Below are positions 49,701 through 60,900 of a DNA stretch of 64,000 nucleotides, one piece after another. Each line of letters starts with the position of its first letter. The first letter of the stretch is position 1. The DNA comes from Xiphophorus maculatus (taxonomy: Eukaryota > Chordata > Actinopteri > Cyprinodontiformes > Poeciliidae): positions 4,553,103 through 4,617,102 of the forward strand of contig NC_036453.1 in NCBI RefSeq assembly GCF_002775205.1, in the 5' to 3' direction. The position numbers and the translations under genes were made by a program. The notes beneath the pieces are model-generated. The model was not told where the DNA came from. It made no database searches and saw only the letters and a list, made by a program, of their open reading frames with translations.

Positions 49701-49913
49701 CAAAATAATAACAAAAATTTAAGTGAAACACTTAAAAATTTCAACAGTCACTGGTATGCAACATAGCCTTTTTTAATCTATTGTATACAATAAAAAAAAT
49801 TTACTTACCGTATGATAACCACAGTTGTAGGGGATTTTTTTCCCAAATATGTTGGTTGTCCGGAGTTTTTGATTGAAGACAGGAATCAGTGGACATGGAT
49901 GACAGACTTCCAT
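46792..49913 (-). pseudogene. decayed DUF6729-like multicopy fish gene
   Basis: Minus-strand pieces in gene order. Exon 1, 49913-49809, codes MEVCHPCPLIPVFNQKLRTT and on to YNCGYHT, with donor GTAAGT. The second begins after an AG acceptor at 49586 in matching phase and codes a Ser/Thr-rich part, a cysteine cluster (IKCALCSEDV, QCCEHCGKKV, LHHIEEGHEP) and PQKPAAS repeats, then in another frame HLRPPEVNWVSF, NWFHPP, LWAPMRMWGISLKCHQC, ending about 48596 where LTR sequence begins. Past the LTR, 47106-46963 codes LLRLRTVGNSSSYI, ALHSEEWAKRTIEYL, and 46878-46792 codes WFETLHANKILGHLSKMKGV. These motifs match, from memory, a large teleost family annotated with DUF6729; its function is unknown. The frame changes, the middle is missing and the C-terminal region ends early, so it is a pseudogene. 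Confidence 0.65.
48179..48595 (-). mobile_element. LTR-retroelement fragment: 3' LTR and polypurine tract
   Basis: The LTR runs 48179-48507 (TGTCACG to CATGACA on the + strand). It is followed by a C-run and CCTCCCTC, which on the minus strand is a polypurine tract directly before the LTR, and then about 65 bp of internal sequence (AGGGCGGCTACCAGACGCCC) up to the junction with the DUF6729-like gene. Only this end of the element is left, so it is a broken fossil. Related to the solo LTR at 45711. Confidence 0.75.
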
Positions 49914-50859
49914 CTTCTGACTCTCTTCCCGGTGGTAAACCTAAACGTCTCCTTACCATACAGTAATAATTTGTGACCTTACTGTACAGAACTGTAAATT
50001 ATGTCAGAGTTCAACACAACTGGTTTTCAGAGTTCTGCCACCTCTTTGCCACTATCTGAGTGTATTTATAACAATATTTAACGATTACATAGCCAGGATC
50101 ACTCTGGTCACAGATTTTGATGGCCATAAGCTGTATAACATGAGTCCAATAACAATGACGAAGACGGTTTTCCTGTCTTCGTCATCCTTAAAAACTGTAC
50201 AAATCATATCAGATGTCAGAATATTATTTCAAACAACAGTAGCTCTTTAACTGAATGATACGCACAGATAAAAATATAAGAAACATTAAAATAAAACCAT
50301 ACTGCGTGAAAAAAATATTTTCTAAACCTAACGGCAGACCCCACGTTTAACTTATAAATAAACTATCCATCATAAATACTGGTTTCATCTTGATTTTAAA
50401 CTAAGGTGACCAGATTTCAGAGATTAAATCTAGAAAAGAAATACATTCATTAAAATTAAATGAAGAAACCTGGACAATTATGGTTTGCATATTTATTCAT
50501 ATTTTGACAGTAAAAATCAAGTGTAACAGAAGGAAACCTGTCACAGACAAATTTGAATACTAACTTTTTGTATTCTCATATTGATTGCTCCAAGTTACAA
50601 ATAAAATTACAGAAATGCAATAAATAATACATGTCTAAGGAGTGGGTAGAAGTATAAACTTATTAAAACCCACCCCTTCTCCAGCAACATCACAAAATGA
50701 TCTCATCCTATTCATAAGTATTATATCAGTATATCATTAACTTCACTTCAGAGCAAAGACTGGAAGCAGTGTTCCTGGTAGTTTGGATACAACGGAACAG
50801 TGGTAATGGCAATGTATAAAAAATAAAGAATATTTACAATTAGCACTGAGGAAATCTAC

Positions 50860-50910
<51 letters not shown>

Positions 50911-51293
50911 CTTCTGAAATGCAGCAAGGCTCCCATTAGGTTTCCTTTCTCCTGCTCTTCCAGTCAGTCTCAAATTCCCAATCTCTACCTAATCTGCATA
51001 TTTTTCTGAAGAATGTATTTTTTCCCAAGATGACTCGTCTTTGGCTAGCATCTCCATGAACTCTTGGCAAAGGAGGTTCATGGTTTTCTTCATGGTAAGC
51101 ATGACCTTGATGGTAGGAACAGTGAACCTATTTCTGGTATGGTCAATACATCGTTCATGGAGAATACCCTCTCTCTACTGGTGCATTACTTCCAGGTAAG
51201 CACAAGACAACACACACTAATCTAGTCACACTAGTGTGTGGGGTGTCATTTTCTTTAAAGTGATTAAACCACAATGTTCTTGTTGGTGCAAAT
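49914..51293. other. intergenic, no gene seen
   Basis: AT-rich sequence upstream of the DUF6729-like pseudogene. A short inverted pair near 50159-50190 (AAGACGGTTTTCCTGTCTTCGTC) and the TA repeat are the only structures noted. A promoter for the pseudogene may once have lain here. Confidence 0.4.
50864..50907. repeat. TA dinucleotide microsatellite
   Basis: Uninterrupted (TA)n of about 22 units in the intergenic DNA. Confidence 0.95.
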
Positions 51294-51901
51294 TTTATTT
51301 GTTCTGTAAAATAGGCTGATAGAAACAATTAAAAGTCAAGTAAATACTGTTGACTGTAATATTCTGGCTTTTCACATCACTCCTCACCTGTATTAGTTAT
51401 TTATTTAAATTGTTGGTTTTCTGTAGAAAGCTCGCCCACTGCCTCGTTCCTTTATTTAACATCTGATTCACTTTAAATAACCAGCCAATGCTAAAGCAAC
51501 CGCTTAAAGTATCATATAATTACCATTTGAAACTTGTTTGAAGGTATTAGAAGTCTGCTTTAGTCTTGCCTGACGTCAACGAGGTAGTAACCGAACAGGA
51601 ACCCGGATCTCTTGATTGAAATTGTAAATTTTGTTGGGTCCTCAAATGCAGCATTATGTAGAGCAGCGGTCCTGGTTGAAGAGAACTTTCCTCACACGAA
51701 TGCAGCTTATGAAACCCGTGAGCATGTTTTTACTTTATTGTTTATTTAGTTGAACGGTTTAGAAGTCACTTGAGAAAACAAGACGCGTTTTGTAGGTTTA
51801 ACAGAATCTTTTTGTTTTGCGTTGTTGGTCATTAAGCTAGCTAGCAAACGGGCTGCTCGTAGCAAGCACGTGGCATTTATGACACGTCTTAGAATAAACT
51901 A
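51294..51901 (+). repeat. direct repeat, copy 2
   Basis: Second copy of the segment at 44394-44993, same orientation, starting exactly 6900 bp downstream. It keeps the CCAAT, CRE-like TGACGTCA and CCCGTGAG sites, but has CTTATGAAACCC in place of the TATA-like motif of copy 1. Both edges are abrupt. Confidence 0.8.
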
Positions 51902-52571
51902 AAGTTGCAAATGGCTCAAAAATGTAGTTAAAATGACTATATTTTCCTGCAAAATTAACAACTTATTATGTGTTAGTGGGAACGTGACATCAAATTTTGG
52001 ACACAGGCTTGGACTCCCTCATTAAAGGTTAAAACAAAATTTATAGTGGTCATGAAAGTTTTCTTATCATGTAGTTTCAAACATTTGTGAAGTGGACCAT
52101 ACAAAATCTTTCTGCCTGACCATATCAATCAAAATTAGTGAAAAAAAGAACTTACGAGCAAGTAAGGTATGTTGAGCCTAAGAAATTCTCTGAAGCTGTC
52201 AGTTTCTTAATTTCAGGAGGTAATTATGCATGAAGGCTCAGTTTTCTGACTTTTGCAGCAAATTACCTTCTTTTTCTACAAAACTCATTTGTTCAAAGGA
52301 GAAGCAGCTCAAGTAATGAATGGTAGGGAGCATTGAGTTATTGATATTAGTGGGCGTATCTAAATTCTATATGATACTGTGATCTCCGTTTTTCACAAGG
52401 AGTGTTGATTGTTTAGCAAAGTTATCTATAAACATTGCTTTTTAGTGCATGCATTTCTTGATCTGGTGACGTGAGAATGGCCAAAAAGGCTGGTGTGATC
52501 AGTTTCCCCGTATGAGAGTGGGAGAAAATATGGATCAAAATTTTATGATATCACAGAAAAGATGCATGTTT

Positions 52572-52653
52572 CGACGAGGATGGGATTCGAACCCACGCGT
52601 GCAGAGCACAATGGATTAGCAGTCCATCGCCTTAACCACTCGGCCACCTCGTC
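52572..52653 (-). tRNA. tRNA-Ser (GCT)
   Basis: An 82-nt minus-strand gene. On the minus strand it begins GACGAGGTGGCCGAGTGGTT and ends CCCATCCTCGTC plus discriminator G. The anticodon loop sequence GGACTGCTAATCC gives anticodon GCT, and a long variable arm marks a class II serine tRNA. A run of four T on the minus strand (52560-52557) follows as the RNA polymerase III terminator. It matches vertebrate tRNA-Ser-GCT as I remember it. Confidence 0.97.
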
Positions 52654-52899
52654 ATGCAAACATGTGTGATGTCATTCATTAATAACAGCGTGTGTCAAAA
52701 ATCGCACATTTTTTGTTTGTTTCGTTGTGTGTACATGAGTGGCTAATGAGAAGCTACATGCTGATGATTGTCTGATCGATTTTGTAATACTACGTTAGGA
52801 ATCCTACAATGTTAAACGTTCCTACCTTCTAATTGGTTAAAATGTAAGTCAACTACAAAATACGACCTTTTTATTGGTTGAGAGGCGGGACTAGCGCTG

Positions 52900-52968
52900 A
52901 ATGAGCACAGGAAGTGAACAGCGTGAGACTGCACTTTGACGTTCGAGGGAGACGTTAACAGTTTTGAG
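52900..52968 (+). other. candidate 5' UTR exon of dpp3
   Basis: A less AT-rich patch ending GTTTTGAG|GTAATG (donor at 52969), about 2 kb upstream of the first coding exon, whose acceptor lies at 54959-54960, 36 bp before the start codon. That acceptor implies an upstream noncoding exon, and this is the best candidate. Its start is not determined. Confidence 0.4.
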
Positions 52969-54016
52969 GTAATGGATTTTTCCATTTCATCTGGACCCTT
53001 TTAATTAAGTATTCATTAGAAGACAAACGAATGTGATTATTTTCATACATGGGTAAAAGCCGTGATGTGGGGTGTTCTAGTTGGAGTTGTATCAGTGTGT
53101 TTGTACTCTACAGACTCTGCAGGTTTTAGCCGCTAGGAGCTAATGTTCACATTGTTAACTCTCGCCTTTACTCAGCTTGTACTTTAAAAAGACTTACAAG
53201 ATCTGCTGGTGGTTAAAAGATTGGGTAATTACCGTGATTATCGAAACTGAAAACAATTTTTCCAGACTGGTTCCTCTTAAACCTGTCTCATGTCTCAACA
53301 GCTGGCTCAAAACCCTTATGTGCTTGATGCAATAAATCTGTTAGCCTTTGTTTGTGTGCTTCTCGATCCTTCTTAAGTGTCCTAAAACATCTAATGTAGG
53401 AAAAAAAGCTGCAGAAACTTTTAATTGTGAATTATTACAAAGTAAATTTAGCAGCAGTTCAAGATCCTAGCTGAATCTCCACTTACATGAAATCTCAGAT
53501 CTTATTGCATAAATAACTTCCTACATATTAAGGAAATCAGCCCCCAGATTTATGAGTTAATTTATGGGAACAAAATATCTTTTGCTGCTTTCTCAAGTAA
53601 AACTGTATGAAACTAAACACTGAAAATATCCATGTGGCAAGCTCTTTCACTTTTCATTTGCAGTCAGATTGGTTTCAAACCAAACATGAGTGCAGTGTAA
53701 GACATTTTATTATGATGCATTTGTTAAAGGGGAAAAACACAAGTAACATTAAACTTACTTAATGCCACATACAGAACTCATCTTAATATTGTTGTGATCC
53801 AACTATATCTGACTATATATGTTAGATTTTATCTTATCAAGTTAGGTTGCAAAATAAAAAGCATCAGTCTTAGTTTGTTAGAAGAAACCTTTTTAAAGTT
53901 ATGTCAACGAAGTTTGCATGTTCGACTGTATTTTTTACCAAGACTCTATTAAATCTGTCTTTGTCTTATTCCCGATTCATTTTTTTTCATTTTTGGAATG
54001 TTTTTTGTTATGTTTT

Positions 54017-54051
54017 GCAACTACAATACATGCTTAATGTATTGTAGTTGC
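54017..54051. repeat. 15-bp perfect hairpin
   Basis: Arms GCAACTACAATACAT (54017-54031) and ATGTATTGTAGTTGC (54037-54051) with loop GCTTA, in the presumed first intron of dpp3. Confidence 0.85.
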
Positions 54052-54996
54052 TCACAGTAGGAATATTTTGCTTAGCGAATGAATGTTTTTTTCATAATTG
54101 TATGGATGGTTTATGATGTTTTAACATACTTAACTGTAAACTTTGTCAATATGGATTGAACAACAGCATCATGTGCAGCTCTTGGTTTTTGTGGATGCTA
54201 CTAAGTTATTCACCTGGGTAACCCAATGTAGGAGGAGATGGTAAATACACAGTTGTTCTCATAAAAGCAACATTAAAGTTTTACCAGATCAAATCTGCTG
54301 AACATGGCTGAAAATTTAAAAAATAGTATTTCTATAGGAAAACCCTCTTTGATTTCTCATGGAGTTAACTGAGTTTTGAAGAGCTGCCATTTCAAGGCTA
54401 CACTTCTTCTGTTGACCATCCTTGTATAATTGCACAGTGATACGACTTGATGATGGCTCAGCTTGTAAAATGTTTTGTTCGCACTTCTAGTTAATCCTGG
54501 TGTGCAGGAATCCCACTTTGCAGGAATCATAGGTTTACAAGCTGTTTTTTTATGCACTCAACATGCCAAAAGCGAAGGTGTGTGCTTGCAGAACTTTGAG
54601 ACAGGGAGAAAAATTGCAGATATATTAGTTAGAACTAGGTGACAATAGTTTTTAAAGGAGACATAGCTGAGTCAGATTCATAGTTCCTTCCTTCCCCTGT
54701 GGAGGTGTCATTTGGTTGGACATCATCCCTAACGTATTCTTGAGTTGTGATTATAGAGGATATTAAAAAACGCATGCATAGGGATGTACATGCAAAGAAA
54801 TGCATTGTGAGGCACATTGTAGGACCTAGATAAACTTTAAATCTTCTACAAAGTGTGAGTTATTTAACACGGATCATGTCAGGTTTTTTTATTAATATTA
54901 TATTTTATGTTATTCCTCTGTTTATTGTCTTACTTCAGTCTTTCATCCAATTTTTTGCAGTACCTTTCCAGCATTATTGACTTACTCAGAACAAAG

Positions 54997-57900
54997 ATGG
55001 TGGACTCTCAGTACTACCTCCCCAATGACATTGGGATCTCAGCGCTTGACTGCCGCGAAGCCTTTCGTCTGCTGTCTCCTCAGGAGAAGATGTACGCCCA
55101 CTACCTGTCACGGGCCGCTTGGTAAGTTCCACACCTCCAGTCAGGAAAGATTTACAAAATATTAATCAGTCAAAGGGGACTGCTTCTGAAACGCAATGTT
55201 TGGGAACTGAAATTGACTGCAGTTAGGGGAACTGAAAGTTCTAGCCTGGGTGATTCAGTTTATTTTTCTTTTATTTTTTGTCTTAGGTATGGTGGTCTGG
55301 TGGTGCTGCTGCAGACCTCTCCAGAGTCTGCAAATATCTTTGTCCTGCTGCAGAGGATTTTTAGGAAGCAGACTCCAGATCAGTTGGAGCAGGTTGCTAA
55401 AGCAGCTGGTCTCAGCTCTGAGGATTACCAGGTACATAATCATATATTTCATAGTTGTTTACACTGCAGTCGTTACAAAACATGTTCTTTTTATGAAGCA
55501 GTTTTCTGTTTGCTGTCTGTAGGCCTTCTTGGTGTATGCTGCTGGTGTATATGCAAACATGGGCAATTACAAGTCTTTTGGAGACACCAAATTCATTCCA
55601 AATCTACCAAAGGTAAACAACAGATAAAATAAAATGTTGGTTGTAAATGTTAATCTGCTTCATGTCACCTTAGAAGATGCTTGTGACTGTAGTGCATACC
55701 TGAGCTGTGCACATGTGTTGAATGTTTATCCAGGACAAGCTGGAGGCTCTGGTGAGGGCCAGCCAAGCGTTTCAGGAGAATCCCACTGAGATGGAGGCTC
55801 TGTGGGGCAGTAGCTCATGCCTCATTTACTCCCTGGAAGACAGACAGAAACAACTTGGGCTGGGCGATAAGGTGGGATCTGATATAATACATATTCATAC
55901 CATTTTCTGAGGTGATATTATTTTATACGATATAAACTGAGCAGATTTCATAACTGTTAGTATGTTTTAAGCTGCACTCTATTGATTAACTCTAACTGCC
56001 TTTGTTACTATGTTTAAAATGTATTTCCCTTACAAGAAGTGACATATTTAAGTCACATGTAAAAATTTGCTTTATTTTGTAAAGATTATTGTTGCTCTGC
56101 TTTCTGTTATTTTCATAGTTATTGTTTTTGCTGTTGCAAAACATGGCTGGGGAACTGTGATGTTCTATAAAGGGATGACCCTAAAGTACATGATTTTTTT
56201 TCCTTCGTTTTTTTGTTTTCAGGGAATTACCTCTTATTTCTCAGGAAACTGCTCTCTGGAGGATGCGGAGCTGGCTCAAAGATTTCTGGACTCAAGAGTG
56301 AGTAAATCTGTTTCAAGATAATTCTGCTCTTTTTCTGAAATTGTGTTCTAGAAACAGATTTTTGTTTTTTTTAGTCTTGGACTTTCCACATCTATACGAC
56401 AGGTTCACCAGTCAGATTTTGTGAAAATCTTACCTAGAGATACAAATTTGTATAGATTTTGAAAAATATAAATTTTTCTACTTTGTTAAATAAAACTAAA
56501 ATGTGTTATAATCAACAAGTACAGTAAAATTACCTGGAATATGGGACAGAGGTAAATAAAGTGATGTTAAAAACATTTTTTGTACATCTCACTCAGCCCT
56601 CTACAAGACAGATTGTTGCATTTTTAAAATTTATTTACACACTGATAATGTAATAGTCACTATATTGGAACATAAGGACATTTTTTTGACAAGATGAAAT
56701 ACCTCTTGCTCAAAAAAAGATCCATTTTCAGTCGTTCACGGTCCAATCATGTACAGTTACAACAGGCTACACATATCTCTAATCTGTCTTTTCTTGCAAT
56801 ATCAGTTTTGTAGATTAATTGATGTTGATAATATTCACTTCTTTAGGATATTGTTTTTTCTTGTCTGTTTCCAGAAACTCTCTGCTTACAACACACGTCT
56901 GTTCAAGAGGGAAAATGGAGGAAAATCCTGCTACGAGGTTCGCTTGGCTTCAGCTGTTCAAAAAGGTCAGAACTGGTGGAAAACAACCCTTCTAATAAAT
57001 ATTACCATCAATAAGACTGTCGACATGCGATCTGAAATTATACTTAGTAATACAAATTAGAAGAAATATAGTGAATGACATAAATGAAATGAAGAGGTTG
57101 AACATTAAATGCCCATCATTATTTGACAGACTGTGCAGTGGATGGGGAGGCTGGGTCGTCCTGCGGTAGCTTCACCTTTGAGGACAAAGAGTTCATTGTT
57201 AAGAGGGGAGACTACAGTCCTCTCATGGAAAAAGTCTGCCATTATCTCCAAGAAGCCCAGGTGAGATGAGAAGAAACAGCTGGACACAATTTGACTGCTT
57301 TTCTTTTCTTGTTTTGAGTCTTTGGCAGCAATAAAAACAAAATCATTTTAGATGTAGAAATTAAGATTAAATAGATTTAGTTTATAAATACAGTTAAAAT
57401 TTTACTCAAACATATTGATGGTGAAGGATTACAAAAAGCCTAATTATAAGCGGCCTTAGCACCAATGTTGTTTTAGGATTTGAAGAACTGATGTAGTAGA
57501 GTCCAAGTCGGTGAATGTTTCCAATTTAAACATGCAGAGAAGTTGTGTTTTTCCTTTCAACTTTCTTCATTCTGCTTTTATGTATTAATGTTAAACAGGC
57601 GTATGCTGCTAATGAGAACCAGAAGAAGATGCTGGAAGAGTACCGGCGCAGTTTTGAATTTGGTTCTATTGAAGCCCACAAAGAAGGCTCACGGTTTTGG
57701 ATCAAGGACAAGGGGCCGATTGTTGAGAGGTGAAACGCAGCACTGCTTCAGTAGTCACTACCTAACCTTCCTACAAATTATACCACATTTTAGATCAAAT
57801 TTGTATTATTTGTAACCTCCGAGTTGTGTTCAAATAACTGACAGTTTTTACTTTCATTAAGATTTACCTCCTCATAAATCTTGTGTAAACAGTTTTTTTA

Positions 57901-60900
57901 AAATGGGCATTCACTTCAAACATCGACCTTTGCTCTAGCTACAGTCAGTGCTACTTTATTGATCTCTTAAACTTTTATCCCTCTCCTTTGCTGCTTTTTT
58001 TTCTTTCACTTTCTCAGTTATATAGGTTTCATAGAGAGCTACAGAGACCCTTTTGGCTCCCGAGGAGAGTTTGAAGGTAACTGAAAAGATGACGGATATA
58101 CTGCAGAATAAATAGACAATCAAAAAGCAAATCAACACAGTGGTAAAACATTTTTATGGCTGTTTTCTGTTGCTTTAAACATCATTACTGATTCAGCTGT
58201 GCTATCTTACAGCAAGTAAAAATGCCACACACCATGAAGAGCTTATTCTGATTGGTGGGGGCATTTTACAGTAGCAGGAAGCCTGTTATCATCCTAAAAA
58301 CAATCAATAAACATCCAACTGCAGAGGAAGCTCAGTCACCCACTGTGCGCCTTAAATCCACTGATCATTGTAATCTCAGTTTGTGACGGATTGTCTTGTT
58401 TTTAGAGTTTATTAAACTATTAATTAAGGCTGGATGACATGGCTGAAAAATGTATCACAATATAAGCATTTCAAATTAGTCGATTATTGATAATTAAGTA
58501 TCTTAAATACTGCCAAACTGGTAGCGTGACCTTTCCTGTTTGAGCCACAGTTTTCACACCACAATGTTTTTTTTTTTTTTATTTTTAAGCAGTTATGAAG
58601 CATGGTGGCAAAACTTTAAACTGCTGCTGCATGTTACTCAGCAAGCTGTTGCTAGGTAACCATGTTAATCAATAGGTTGTTGTTAGGTAACCAAAGAGTG
58701 GGTGAGTAAATTCAAACCTTTCCTCTGCCTAAATTTCCAAGAATGCTGTGCGGTTCTGGATCAGAGTGCAGTGAAATGATTGAATATCAGACCTATCACC
58801 TATTGTTATTGATCAGGTTCTATTGATTTATTGTCCAGCCTATTAACCTAAAAAAGGTTTATGTTTTAAATATTTTCCCATGTCATCAGACAACTGTTTT
58901 GTCATTTTATATTCTCCAGCAGGTTATTGTCAAATCTGTATCGGCCGTATTTGCTAATTACTGGCTGTCAATTGAGAATAAACTTAATTAGAAAACGTTG
59001 AAACAATAAGTTAGGCAGACCTTAATAGGACCAACTTTTTAACTCCCATAAATCTCCCCTGGCTTTGGATTGATTTATTTGTTGGTCTCAAACTTTGTGG
59101 ACCCAACAGAAAGCCAAAAGGCTCTAGATGTGTGTGAAATATTTATAGTTTAAACAAATGTGTGTGTTTTTCTAACTTTGACCTTGCGTGTAGGATTTGT
59201 GGCCGTTGTGAACAAGGCGATGAGCGAGCGTTTTGCCAAGCTGGTGAGCTCAGCAGAAGTCCTGCTTCCTGAGCTGCCCTGGCCCCAGCAGTTTGAGAAG
59301 GACACCTTCCTTAAACCCGACTTCACTTCCCTGGATGTTCTCACATTTGCCGGCAGTGGAATTCCAGCCGGGATCAACATCCCAAACTGTACGTGCACAG
59401 AGACCAACTTAATGTGGGTTCTGTCTGCCAGATTTTTTAAAAAACAATAAACCTATCTGTTTGTTTTTCTGCACAAAGATGATGACATCAGGCAATCAGA
59501 AGGCTTTAAAAACGTGTCTCTTGGGAATGTGCTGGCGGTGGCCTACGCCACACAGAAGGAAAAACTCACATTCCTTGACGAGAAGGACAAGGTAGCGGCC
59601 TCCTCATGCTCTCACACACAGTGTCTCCTTATGGGGGACCACATGTGTCTGATTGCATGCTACATGTTGTTTTCTACCTCAGGATTTGTTCATCAAATGG
59701 AAGGGTCTGTCCTTTGAGGTGCAGGTTGGTCTCCATGAGCTCCTGGGTCATGGAAGTGGCAAGCTGTTTGTCCAGGTCAGTCAACTTGTTCGTTATACCC
59801 TCAGAATATTCCTTACACATTAATGAGAGAAATTAATTCTCATTAATAAGAATTAATTAGATTAATTCTCTCATTAATGATCAATGATTTCTCTCATTGA
59901 TCATTAATGAGAGAAATTAATGTGTATGGAATGTAAATTTGTTGACCTGTTTTTTAAGGATGACCGTGGCAAGTTCAACTTCGATCAGAGTAACGTGGTT
60001 AACCCAGAGACAGGGGAAAAGGTGAGTTTTGACTGAATAGTTAACGTTCATTACTAACTCTGTGTTCTGGGCTTTAAAAACTAAAGACACCCCACTACCT
60101 CGCAGGTGTCCAGTTGGTATCGGGGCAGCGAGACATGGGACAGTAAATTCTCCACGATTGCGTCTTCCTATGAAGAATGCAGAGCTGAATGTGTTGGCCT
60201 CTATCTGTGCCTGAACAAGCAAGTGCTGAGGTATGCTTTGTACTGTTGTATAACAAATTTATATTAGATATACCTTATATGTATATATTGAAAATATTGG
60301 ACTGTGAAATTTTTCACTGTTTCTTGCCTCTGTTACGCCACAGCTTTAGCTGTAGATGGGAAAGTTTGCTATCAGGAGTTATTTCAATCTCCCCTTCAGT
60401 ACATTAAGTCTCTTTTTCGGAAATGCCAATAATTCCTCAAGCGAGCTTAAACCGTTTTTGTGAAATTGAGGAAGTTATTTAGAATTTTAAATTCTTCCAC
60501 AAAGGTTTAATAAATTACTATTTTTAATTATTTTTAATAAAGACTATTCTAGAGGTTGTTGAATCATGGGCAGTGCTTAATTTTTCGCATACAGCCATTT
60601 CCAGTTCAGTAAACGATGTTGTGAAGCCTGTTGAATGTTTTGTACAGCTTAGGTTACATTTCAGTAGGTTTAGAACTTGAACATATTATGTTCTGATATG
60701 GTAAAAAAAACAAACAAACTTGGGGTCTGAAAAGATCTAGCATTATTTTCATGTTTTGTTTTAACCAAGAAATTACTGCAAAAATGTTCAGTAAGCAAAA
60801 ATTTCTTATGAAGAAAGAAATTGTTTTATATTTAATCTCACCAGAAGATAAACAACAACAAAAAACCTCTAAAAGTTGGTTTTAGTAGTCTTTTTTTTTG

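Noticed and set aside
50864-50907. Replication origin or promoter at the TA repeat
   Set aside because: A simple dinucleotide microsatellite with nothing around it to support a function.
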